Positions 6,264 to 11,342 of a DNA stretch of 11,342 nucleotides are shown here, one piece after another. The notes under the pieces were generated by a model. That model was not told the origin of the DNA and made no database searches. It was given only the letters and a program-made list of their open reading frames with translations. This DNA is from an uncultured Schwartzia sp. (lineage in GTDB: Bacteria > Bacillota > Negativicutes > Selenomonadales > Selenomonadaceae), in assembly GCA_905372875.1 (NCBI GenBank), contig CAJPQU010000059.1, forward strand, positions 1 to 11,342, in the 5' to 3' direction. Each line of letters opens with the position of its first letter. Position 1 is the first letter of the stretch. A program made the position numbers and the translations under genes.

Positions 6264-6764
6264 TTAACCCAAAATTTCCTGAACTGTCTTGCCGCGAAGC
6301 TCCGCTACTCGCTCGGCTTTCTTCAGCTGACTCAAACCGGTAAGGGTGGCGCGAACCATATTATTGGGGTTGGAAGACCCCAGAGATTTCGTGAGGATAT
6401 CCCGGATGCCGGCCAGCTCCAGAACCGCACGGGCCGGTCCGCCGGCGATAACACCGGTACCTTTTGCGGCGGGCTTTAAGAGCACCCGGCCGGCACCGAA
6501 AACGCCGATGATTTCGTGAGGAATCGTATGTTCCCGCAATGCCACTTCAATGAGGTGTTTCTTGGCATCTTCAATACCCTTGCGGATCGCTTCCGGAACC
6601 TCGCTGGCTTTTCCCAGACCGACGCCGACCTTACCCTTCTGGTTGCCGACGACGACGAGGGCGCTGAACGAGAACCGACGTCCGCCTTTAACAACTTTGG
6701 CCACGCGATTTATATATACGACTTTCTCCTGATACTCGGGAGTTTCGTTGTCCATTCTAGCCAT
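6264..6764 (-). CDS. rpsE: 30S ribosomal protein uS5
   Basis: uS5 sits at the mRNA entry and the neck of the small subunit, contributes to decoding accuracy and is the site of spectinomycin-resistance changes. In the 166-residue product, the N-terminal RNA-binding part includes VVYINRVAKVVKGGRRFSFS (about 15-34), whose loop K26-G27-G28 is the spectinomycin-facing loop and looks wild type. GVGLGKASEVPEAIRKGIED (47-66) and the C-terminal domain with GVIAGGPARAVLELAGI follow. The ATG at 6762-6764 has AAAGGAGG seven bases upstream; a second in-frame ATG three codons on is possible but worse spaced. The gap from rplR is 21 bases. Confidence 0.98.
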   Translation of the reverse strand: MARMDNETPEYQEKVVYINRVAKVVKGGRRFSFSALVVVGNQKGKVGVGLGKASEVPEAIRKGIEDAKKHLIEVALREHTIPHEIIGVFGAGRVLLKPAAKGTGVIAGGPARAVLELAGIRDILTKSLGSSNPNNMVRATLTGLSQLKKAERVAELRGKTVQEILG

Positions 6765-6785
6765 TCATTTACCTCCTTTGCAAGT

Positions 6786-7145
6786 TTAGAATTTCAGGCC
6801 GGCTTCACGGGCCGCCTCAGCCAGAGCCGCAACCCGGCCATGGTAGATATAACCGCCGCGGTCGAAGACCACCGTCTGAATTCCTTTTTCCAAAGCTTTC
6901 TTGGCCACGGCGGCACCGACCGCCTTCGCTGCGGCAATATTACCACCGTAAGCGGAAAAATCTTTATCTTGGGAACTCGCCGCCACCAGCGTTACGCCGT
7001 GCGTATCATCGATAACCTGCGCGTAAATGTTGCCGAGACTGCGGAACACATTGAGGCGCGGGCATTCCGCCGTTCCAGAAATATGGCTGCGCACCCGTAG
7101 ATGACGTTTTTGGCGCGCCTTGTTTTTATCCTCTTTACGAAGCAC
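6786..7145 (-). CDS. rplR: 50S ribosomal protein uL18
   Basis: uL18 binds 5S rRNA and docks it on the central protuberance with uL5. The 119-residue product starts MLRKEDKNKARQKRHLRVR, contains PRLNVFRSLGNIYAQVIDD (about 29-47) and AAAKAVGAAVAKKALEKGI (about 71-89), and ends with the conserved FDRGGYIYHGRVAALAEAAR block (about 94-113) and GLKF. The start codon is GTG at 7143-7145, six bases after AAAGGAGGG; no ATG near it would keep the basic N-terminus. The gap from rplF is 27 bases. Length is typical. Confidence 0.98.
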   Translation of the reverse strand: MLRKEDKNKARQKRHLRVRSHISGTAECPRLNVFRSLGNIYAQVIDDTHGVTLVAASSQDKDFSAYGGNIAAAKAVGAAVAKKALEKGIQTVVFDRGGYIYHGRVAALAEAAREAGLKF

Positions 7146-7172
7146 GCGAATCCCTCCTTTCTGTCAAAGTAT

Positions 7173-7724
7173 TTATTTCTTTCCTTTGGCGCCAGCTTTA
7201 CCGACCTTGCGGCGGATATGCTCGCCTTCGTATTTTATCCCCTTGCCCTTATAGGGTTCCGGCCCGCGTAGTGAACGAATTTTCGCTGCCATGCCGCCGA
7301 CCATTTCCTTATCGGCCCCGGAAATCACGATCTTATTCGCCGCCGGTGCATCTAATTCAATTCCCTTCGGCGGCTCTACCACCACCGGATGAGAAAAACC
7401 TAGGGAAAGATTTAAGTTCTTGCCCTGTTTTACGGCACGATAGCCAACACCGTTGATTTCAAGGCTTTTCGTAAAGCCCTCGGTCACGCCGACGATCATA
7501 TTATTGATAAGCGTCCGGGTAAGGCCGTGCAGCGACTTATGCAATTTATCTTCCGAAGGGCGTTCCACCGTGATCACATTATCCTGAACAGTCACTTTCA
7601 TGTCCGGATGGCAAAGCCGGGAAAGCTCGCCTTTCGGGCCTTTGACTGTGACTTTATTATCACGCGCCAACGTAACGGTTACGCCGGACGGAATCGTAAT
7701 CGGCGCTCTACCAATTCTTGACAT
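7173..7724 (-). CDS. rplF: 50S ribosomal protein uL6
   Basis: uL6 binds 23S rRNA at the base of the L7/L12 stalk close to the sarcin-ricin loop and assembles late. The 183-residue product has two similar alpha/beta domains: MSRIGRAPITIPSGVTV at the start, HGLTRTLINNMIVGVTEGF (about 66-84) at the domain junction, and the signature GPEPYKGKGIKYEGEHIRRK (153-172) near the end. It is a few residues longer than usual because of a Lys/Gly tail (GKAGAKGKK). The ATG at 7722-7724 follows GGGAGG. It lies between rpsH (gap 26 bases) and rplR in the standard order. Confidence 0.98.
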   Translation of the reverse strand: MSRIGRAPITIPSGVTVTLARDNKVTVKGPKGELSRLCHPDMKVTVQDNVITVERPSEDKLHKSLHGLTRTLINNMIVGVTEGFTKSLEINGVGYRAVKQGKNLNLSLGFSHPVVVEPPKGIELDAPAANKIVISGADKEMVGGMAAKIRSLRGPEPYKGKGIKYEGEHIRRKVGKAGAKGKK

Positions 7725-7750
7725 CTGTAAACCTCCCAGTTCCTTTCATA

Positions 7751-8149
7751 TTACCAGACGTAAGCTAAAATTTCGCCGCCCAACCCGGCCTTACGGGCCT
7801 TCTTATCACTCATGATTCCCTTGGACGTGGAAATGATCGCGACACCCAGGCCGCCGAGAACCCGGGGAAGCTCCGCACTCTTCGCGTACATGCGAAGACC
7901 GGGTTTGGAAATACGTTTGATCCCGGAGATCACCTTTTCGCGTTCCGGCCCGTATTTCAAAGTCAGCACCAGCATACCCTGCTTGTTATCTTCCGTGAAG
8001 GTATAATCTCGAATAAACCCTTCCTCCTTCAAGACCGCCGCAATGGCTCTCTTGATCTTGGAACCGGGGATCTCAACTTTATCATGCAAAACGGAGTTTG
8101 CGTTGCGCAAACGAGTCAACATATCAGCAATAGGATCAGTCATTACCAT
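7751..8149 (-). CDS. rpsH: 30S ribosomal protein uS8
   Basis: uS8 binds helix 21 of 16S rRNA in the central domain. In E. coli it also represses the spc operon by binding its mRNA near rplE; no equivalent site was identified here. The 132-residue product shows TDPIADMLTRLRNANSVLHD (4-23), the IPGSKIKRAIAAVLKEEGFI segment (about 28-47) and the conserved end STSKGIMSDKKARKAGLGGE plus ILAYVW. Two ATGs compete, MVMTDP (8147-8149) and MTDP (8141-8143). GGAGG lies ten bases before the first and sixteen before the second, so I chose the first. The gap from rpsN is 36 bases. Confidence 0.98.
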   Translation of the reverse strand: MVMTDPIADMLTRLRNANSVLHDKVEIPGSKIKRAIAAVLKEEGFIRDYTFTEDNKQGMLVLTLKYGPEREKVISGIKRISKPGLRMYAKSAELPRVLGGLGVAIISTSKGIMSDKKARKAGLGGEILAYVW

Positions 8150-8185
8150 AAATCGATATCCTCCTTTCTTTCTAACCTCAGCGGG

Positions 8186-8371
8186 TCACCAACTGGCCTT
8201 CGTAACGCCGGGAATGGCACCCTTATAACTTTGCTCTCTAAAGCAGATACGGCACATATCAAACTTTCTCATATAACCATGCGGACGACCGCAGATCTTG
8301 CAGCGATTATACTTGCGGACCTTATATTTGGGTTCACGGCTCCATTTTTCAATCATAGCCTTCTTGGCCAC
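8186..8371 (-). CDS. rpsN: 30S ribosomal protein uS14, type Z (zinc)
   Basis: uS14 lies in the head of the small subunit and joins late. This is the 61-residue zinc form (often called rpsZ), with C24, C27, C40 and C43 in CKIC-x12-CRIC, and the usual ends MAKKAMIEKWSREPKY and GAIPGVTKASW. The long zinc-free form of Proteobacteria is about 100 residues. The start is GTG at 8369-8371, with GAGGAGGT eight to nine bases upstream; no ATG would preserve the conserved MAKK. It is followed by rpsH and preceded by rplE (25-base gap), the standard order. A zinc-independent paralogue may exist elsewhere in the genome but cannot be judged here. Confidence 0.98.
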   Translation of the reverse strand: MAKKAMIEKWSREPKYKVRKYNRCKICGRPHGYMRKFDMCRICFREQSYKGAIPGVTKASW

Positions 8372-8396
8372 AGTCAGTACCTCCTCTTTCCTTTGG

Positions 8397-8936
8397 TTAA
8401 GCGTTAAACGGCATACCCAAGAGAGAGAGAAGCGCTCTGGCCTCTTCGTCGGTTTTTGCCGTCGTAACGATGACTACATTCATGCCCCGAACTTTATCGA
8501 TTTTATCGTAATCGATTTCCGGAAAAATCAGCTGCTCTTTCAGGCCCACCGAGTAATTCCCGCGACCATCAAAGGCCTTAGCGCTGACGCCATGGAAATC
8601 GCGGACCCGCGGCAAAGCGACGTTCATAAACTTATCAAGGAACTGATACATCCGCGTCCCGCGCAGCGTTACTTTCGCACCGATCGGCATTCCCTGCCGG
8701 ATCTTCCAAGTAGCGATAGACTTTTTCGCCCGGGTGACGATGGGCTTTTGCCCGGCGATAAGGGTCAAATCGCTGACCGCGGCATCCAATGCTTTCGGGT
8801 TGCCGACAGCCTCACCTACGCCCATGTTGATGATGACCTTTTCCAGTTTGGGAAGCTGCATGACATTCTTGTAGCCAAACTTCTTTGTAAGCTCGGGAGC
8901 GACTTCCTTCGCGTACTTTTCCTGTAATCTATCCAC
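8397..8936 (-). CDS. rplE: 50S ribosomal protein uL5
   Basis: uL5 binds 5S rRNA, forms part of the central protuberance and touches the P-site tRNA. The 179-residue product begins MDRLQEKYAKEVAPELTKKF and shows MQLPKLEKVIINMGVGEAVG (26-45), GQKPIVTRAKKSIATWKIRQ (about 64-83), GAKVTLRGTRMYQFLDKF (about 87-104) and GMNVVIVTTAKTDEEARALL near the C-terminus. Length is the usual one. The start is GTG at 8934-8936; AAGGAGGAG lies six bases before it, and the next downstream in-frame Met is too far inside. The gap from rplX is 20 bases. Confidence 0.98.
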   Translation of the reverse strand: MDRLQEKYAKEVAPELTKKFGYKNVMQLPKLEKVIINMGVGEAVGNPKALDAAVSDLTLIAGQKPIVTRAKKSIATWKIRQGMPIGAKVTLRGTRMYQFLDKFMNVALPRVRDFHGVSAKAFDGRGNYSVGLKEQLIFPEIDYDKIDKVRGMNVVIVTTAKTDEEARALLSLLGMPFNA

Positions 8937-8956
8937 CTATGCTCCTCCTTTCCGTG

Positions 8957-9292
8957 TTATTTCGCTTCGTCTACTAATTCGCCGCACTTTTTGCAGGCGC
9001 GGACATATCTCCCGTTGACCAGCTTTTTCATCGTGCGTGTCGCCTTTTGACAAGCGGGGCAGACCACCATGACCTTGCAAGCCGCCAGCGGCGCTTCTTT
9101 AGTAATGATGCCGCCCTGGGGCGCCTTCTGGTTCGGCTTCGTGTGCCGCTTGACTTTATTGATGCCCTCCACCACGACCTTGGATTTTTTGGGCATCGAC
9201 AGAATGACTTTGCCCTTCTGCCCTTTATCTTTGCCGGAGAGGACGACGACTGTATCGCCCTTTTTAACATGCAAATGATTATTCAGTGACAA
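8957..9292 (-). CDS. rplX: 50S ribosomal protein uL24, four-Cys form
   Basis: uL24 starts assembly of the large subunit at the 5' end of 23S rRNA and sits by the tunnel exit. The 111-residue product has an N-terminal KOW segment, HVKKGDTVVVLSGKDKGQKG (8-27), then VEGINKVKRHTKPNQKAPQG (41-60). The C-terminal part carries C78, C81, C100 and C103 (CPAC ... CKKC), a likely zinc ribbon that Bacillus and E. coli uL24 lack but which occurs in other bacteria. The start is a TTG at 9290-9292, seven bases after GAGGAGG; no in-frame ATG lies before the KOW motif, and MSLNNH precedes it by only a few residues. The gap from rplN is 18 bases. Confidence 0.97.
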   Translation of the reverse strand: MSLNNHLHVKKGDTVVVLSGKDKGQKGKVILSMPKKSKVVVEGINKVKRHTKPNQKAPQGGIITKEAPLAACKVMVVCPACQKATRTMKKLVNGRYVRACKKCGELVDEAK

Positions 9293-9310
9293 AATAGCAC
9301 CTCCTCACTC

Positions 9311-9679
9311 TTAAAGTACTTCCGGGGCTAAAGAGACGATCTTCATGAAATCCTTATCCCGAAGCTCGCGGGCCACCGGGCCAAAGATACGCGTGCCCCG
9401 AGGCGTATTGTCGTCTTTAATGATAACGGCCGCGTTTTCATCGAACCGAATATAAGAACCGTCTGCCCGGCGCAGACCCTTCACACTGCGGACGACGACC
9501 GCTTTCACGACCTCGCCTTTCTTGACCATACCGCCGGGCGCTGCTGACTTCACGGCTGCCACGATAATATCGCCGATATTGGCGTATTTGCGATAGGATC
9601 CGCCCATGACGCGAATGCACATGATTTCCTTAGCGCCGGTATTGTCACCAACATTCAACATGGTTTGCTGTTGAATCAT
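9311..9679 (-). CDS. rplN: 50S ribosomal protein uL14
   Basis: uL14 is at the subunit interface, forms bridge B8 with 16S rRNA and is the docking site of the silencing factor RsfS. The 122-residue product has exactly the family length, with MIQQQTMLNVGDNTGAKEIM (1-20), IGDIIVAAVKSAAPGGMVKK (about 36-55), VVVRSVKGLRRADGSYIRFD (about 61-80), NAAVIIKDDNTPRGTRIFGP (about 82-101) and a C-terminal VSLAPEVL. The ATG at 9677-9679 follows GAAGGAGGTAAGATA. The 43-base gap from rpsQ holds only the ribosome binding site. In E. coli an spc promoter lies just before rplN; no convincing promoter boxes were seen here. Confidence 0.98.
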   Translation of the reverse strand: MIQQQTMLNVGDNTGAKEIMCIRVMGGSYRKYANIGDIIVAAVKSAAPGGMVKKGEVVKAVVVRSVKGLRRADGSYIRFDENAAVIIKDDNTPRGTRIFGPVARELRDKDFMKIVSLAPEVL

Positions 9680-9722
9680 TATCTTACCTCCTTCTTCGTT
9701 TTCTTATGGTATCTGAAGGCAA

Positions 9723-9980
9723 TTATTTCGCTCTCGCAATCACTTTCACAACCCGCCATCTCTTATCTTTGGAAAGCGGACGCGTTTCCATGATCTGAAC
9801 GGTATCGCCGGTATGGGCATCGTTCTCTTCGTCATGCGCCTTGAACTTCACAGTCTTTTTGACCGCTTTCTTATAAAGTTTGTGCTGTTCGATATCTTCC
9901 ACGGCGACCACTACAGTCTTCTCCATCTTATCGCTGACGACTCTTCCCACACGCGTCTTGCGATCATTTCTATCGCTCAT
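9723..9980 (-). CDS. rpsQ: 30S ribosomal protein uS17
   Basis: uS17 is a primary binder of the 16S rRNA 5' domain and needed early in small-subunit assembly. The 85-residue product is an OB fold: RKTRVGRVVSDKMEKTVVVA (7-26), the helix-loop stretch EDIEQHKLYKKAVKKTVKFK (28-47), HDEENDAHTGDTVQIMETRP (49-68) and the conserved PLSKDKRWRVVKVI end. The ATG at 9978-9980 follows AAGGAGG. The 50-base gap from rpmC holds this ribosome binding site and one arm of a hairpin that spans the rpmC stop. Length and motifs are ordinary. Confidence 0.98.
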   Translation of the reverse strand: MSDRNDRKTRVGRVVSDKMEKTVVVAVEDIEQHKLYKKAVKKTVKFKAHDEENDAHTGDTVQIMETRPLSKDKRWRVVKVIARAK

Positions 9981-10010
9981 CAGGGAGCCTCCTTCCTCGG
10001 CATATCTTAA

Positions 10011-10035
10011 CTTGAGAAACTACGGTGTTCTCAAG
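10011..10035 (-). repeat. 8-bp perfect hairpin across the rpmC stop codon
   Basis: In the mRNA direction CTTGAGAA (10028-10035) pairs perfectly with TTCTCAAG (10011-10018) around a 9-base loop. The TGA of rpmC (10031-10033) is inside the first arm, so ribosomes finishing rpmC would melt it. There is no T-run after it, so it is not a terminator. It may be a processing or stability element between rpmC and rpsQ, or chance. Confidence 0.4.
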
Positions 10036-10225
10036 CATTCAGTTCCTGCTCACGCTGCACTGTTTTAATGCGAGCGATGGTCTTTTTGACTTCCCGGATG
10101 CGCATCGGGTTCTCAAGCTGACCGGTGGCGTGCTGGAATCTTAGATTGAACAGTTCTTCCTTCAGGGAAGCGACCTTCTGGTCAAGTTCACCGGCGCTCA
10201 TATCCCGTATTTCATTAACTTTCAT
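10031..10225 (-). CDS. rpmC: 50S ribosomal protein uL29
   Basis: uL29 is a small helical-hairpin protein at the tunnel exit, part of the docking surface for trigger factor and SRP. The 64-residue product starts MKVNEIRDMSAGELDQKVAS, continues with the helix KEELFNLRFQHATGQLENP (22-40) and ends with RIREVKKTIARIKTVQREQE (42-61), all standard. I chose the ATG at 10223-10225, which lies inside the end of rplP (11-base overlap). An in-frame GTG at 10258 would add eleven residues found in no uL29 I know. The ribosome binding site GAGGGCGGTGA is within rplP, so the two genes are likely translationally coupled. Confidence 0.96.
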   Translation of the reverse strand: MKVNEIRDMSAGELDQKVASLKEELFNLRFQHATGQLENPMRIREVKKTIARIKTVQREQELNA

Positions 10226-10658
10226 TTGCGTCACCGCCCTCTTTCTGCTGGTCGTCACGCTTCACGAATTTCGTCTTGATGGGGAGCTTGTGACCGGCCA
10301 AACGCATGGCCTCTTTTGCCACCTCTTCCGAGATCCCGTCCATTTCAAAGAGAACACGGCCCGGTTTGACGACAGCCACCCAGTATTCCGGCGATCCCTT
10401 GCCGCTGCCCATGCGGGTCTCAGCGGGTTTCGCCGTCACTGGCTTATCCGGGAAGATTTTGATCCAAACCTGCCCGCCGCGCTTGATATAACGCGTCATG
10501 GCGATACGCGCCGCCTCAATCTGGCGATTCGTAATCCACGCCGGCTCCAAAGCAACGAGTCCAAACTGGCCATGGGACACGGTATTGCCGCGATGGGCCT
10601 GCCCCTTCATCCGTCCGCGAAATTGCTTACGATATTTGACTCTCTTTGGTAATAACAT
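10215..10658 (-). CDS. rplP: 50S ribosomal protein uL16
   Basis: uL16 is a late-assembling protein that helps shape the A site and peptidyl transferase region. The 147-residue product opens with MLLPKRVKYRKQFRGRMKGQ (1-20), followed by AHRGNTVSHGQFGLVALEPA (21-40), WITNRQIEAARIAMTRYIKR (41-60) and the TRMGSGKGSPEYWVAVVKPG loop (81-100). The Arg of that loop (R82) matches the one hydroxylated in E. coli. A hydrophilic tail, DDQQKEGGDANES, makes it slightly longer than usual; it is encoded where rpmC overlaps. The ATG (10656-10658) shares its A with the rpsC stop (TGATG), with GGAAGGGAG as ribosome binding site. Confidence 0.98.
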   Translation of the reverse strand: MLLPKRVKYRKQFRGRMKGQAHRGNTVSHGQFGLVALEPAWITNRQIEAARIAMTRYIKRGGQVWIKIFPDKPVTAKPAETRMGSGKGSPEYWVAVVKPGRVLFEMDGISEEVAKEAMRLAGHKLPIKTKFVKRDDQQKEGGDANES

Positions 10659-11332
10659 CAGGCTTCGCTCCCTTCCACCCGGACCGCCGAAGCAGCCTGC
10701 TTCTTTTCAGGAAGGATTTCCCCTTTGAATATCCAAACCTTAACGCCGATCCGCCCATACGTCGTCGCGGCTTCCGCCGTTCCGTAATCGATGTCCGCCC
10801 GCAGGGTGTGCAGAGGGATACTGCCTTCCCGATAAGACTCGGTACGGGCAATCTCTGCGCCCCCCAATCGGCCACTGACCATGATCTTGACGCCTTTCGC
10901 GCCCATGCGCATGGTGCGTCCCACGCAGGACTTCATGGCCCGACGGAATGCGATGCGGCGCTCCAACTGCCCGGCCACATTCTCCGCTACCAATTTGGCG
11001 TCTAAATCCGGCGACTTCACTTCGGCAATATCGATATCTACGCGCTTGTCCGTGTAACCTTTAAGCCCCGTTTTGATCTGCTCTATACCCGAACCGCCCC
11101 GGCCGATTACCATGCCCGGTTTCGCCGTGTGGATGGTAAGGCGCAGACGATTCTTGGAACGTTCCGTTTCCACGCGGGAAATACCCGCCGTCTGCAGGCT
11201 GTCCATCAGATAATCACGAATCTTGATATCTTCATGCAGATTTTCTGCGTAATCTTTATCAGCATACCATTTAGCATCCCAAGTCTTAACGATGCCAAGG
11301 CGCATACCGTGCGGATTTACTTTCTGACCCAA
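10658..11332 (-). CDS. rpsC: 30S ribosomal protein uS3
   Basis: uS3 lines the mRNA entry tunnel of the small subunit and takes part in the ribosome's helicase activity. The 224-residue product is complete: MGQKVNPHGMRLGIVKTWDA (1-20), a KH domain with the loop VIGRGGSGIEQIK (75-87), the basic RRIAFRRAMK (125-134) that carries the helicase residues, and GRLGGAEIARTESYREGSIP (154-173). A short Ala/Glu-rich end follows. The start is TTG at 11330-11332, giving the universal MGQKVNPHG; GGGG at the window edge (11339-11342) may be the end of its ribosome binding site. rplV is expected just beyond the window. The stop overlaps the rplP start by one base. Confidence 0.98.
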   Translation of the reverse strand: MGQKVNPHGMRLGIVKTWDAKWYADKDYAENLHEDIKIRDYLMDSLQTAGISRVETERSKNRLRLTIHTAKPGMVIGRGGSGIEQIKTGLKGYTDKRVDIDIAEVKSPDLDAKLVAENVAGQLERRIAFRRAMKSCVGRTMRMGAKGVKIMVSGRLGGAEIARTESYREGSIPLHTLRADIDYGTAEAATTYGRIGVKVWIFKGEILPEKKQAASAVRVEGSEA

Positions 11333-11342
11333 TACGTTCCCC

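Noticed and set aside
6516..7100. Plus-strand ORF of 194 codons
   Set aside because: Antisense to rpsE and rplR, both complete and conserved; no domain pattern and no ribosome binding site of note.
8298..8927. Plus-strand ORF of 209 codons
   Set aside because: It lies opposite rplE and rpsN, which are unmistakable; it has no family features and is a frame shadow of conserved genes with biased codons.
10226..10258. Upstream GTG start for rpmC
   Set aside because: It would add eleven non-conserved residues within rplP; MKVNEI at 10225 is the family start.
10125..10652. Plus-strand ORF of 175 codons
   Set aside because: Antisense to rplP and rpmC; the product has no recognisable features.
422..11332. 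Defence, mobile-element, CRISPR or biosynthetic system
   Set aside because: All sequence here is explained by a standard ribosomal operon; no direct-repeat array, transposase, tRNA or att-like repeat was seen.

Overview
This window is a piece of the conserved S10-spc-alpha ribosomal protein cluster of a bacterium, almost certainly a member of the Bacillota. Support for that: secY is followed by adk, then infA-rpmJ-rpsM-rpsK-rpsD-rpoA-rplQ; uS14 is the short zinc-binding form; and nearly every gene has a strong AGGAGG-like ribosome binding site. rpsD lies inside the cluster and encodes the zinc-free MAIDRV-type uS4, which fits Clostridia or Negativicutes better than Bacillus. The class assignment is inference from protein features only.

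Layout: 23 genes fill positions 422-11332, all on the minus strand, so transcription runs from high to low coordinates. First come the end of the S10 part (rpsC, rplP, rpmC, rpsQ) and the spc part (rplN, rplX, rplE, rpsN, rpsH, rplF, rplR, rpsE, rpmD, rplO, secY). These are followed by adk, infA, rpmJ and the alpha part (rpsM, rpsK, rpsD, rpoA, rplQ). Spacing is tight: two gene pairs overlap and most gaps are under 40 bases. The widest gaps are adk-infA (80 b), infA-rpmJ (71 b) and rpsD-rpoA (62 b). rpmJ is only 37 codons long and easy to miss. No good internal promoter was seen, so the promoter probably lies upstream of the window.

The unit ends at a perfect 18-bp hairpin at 370-410 that has T-runs in both directions. 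On the other side, a small plus-strand gene (83-283) for a ribbon-helix-helix-like protein converges on the same terminator. It has its own likely promoter and a perfect 10-bp inverted repeat just before its ribosome binding site. There is no stretch over 300 bases without a gene.

The genes supply small- and large-subunit ribosomal proteins, initiation factor IF1, the RNA polymerase alpha subunit, the SecY translocon channel and adenylate kinase, so the operon couples ribosome, polymerase, export and nucleotide supply to growth. I see no undescribed system. The points worth a second look are modest: no map or KOW gene between adk and infA, the hairpin and 7-codon ORF left in that gap, the inverted repeat at the RHH gene, and unusually frequent GTG/TTG starts (7 of 23).
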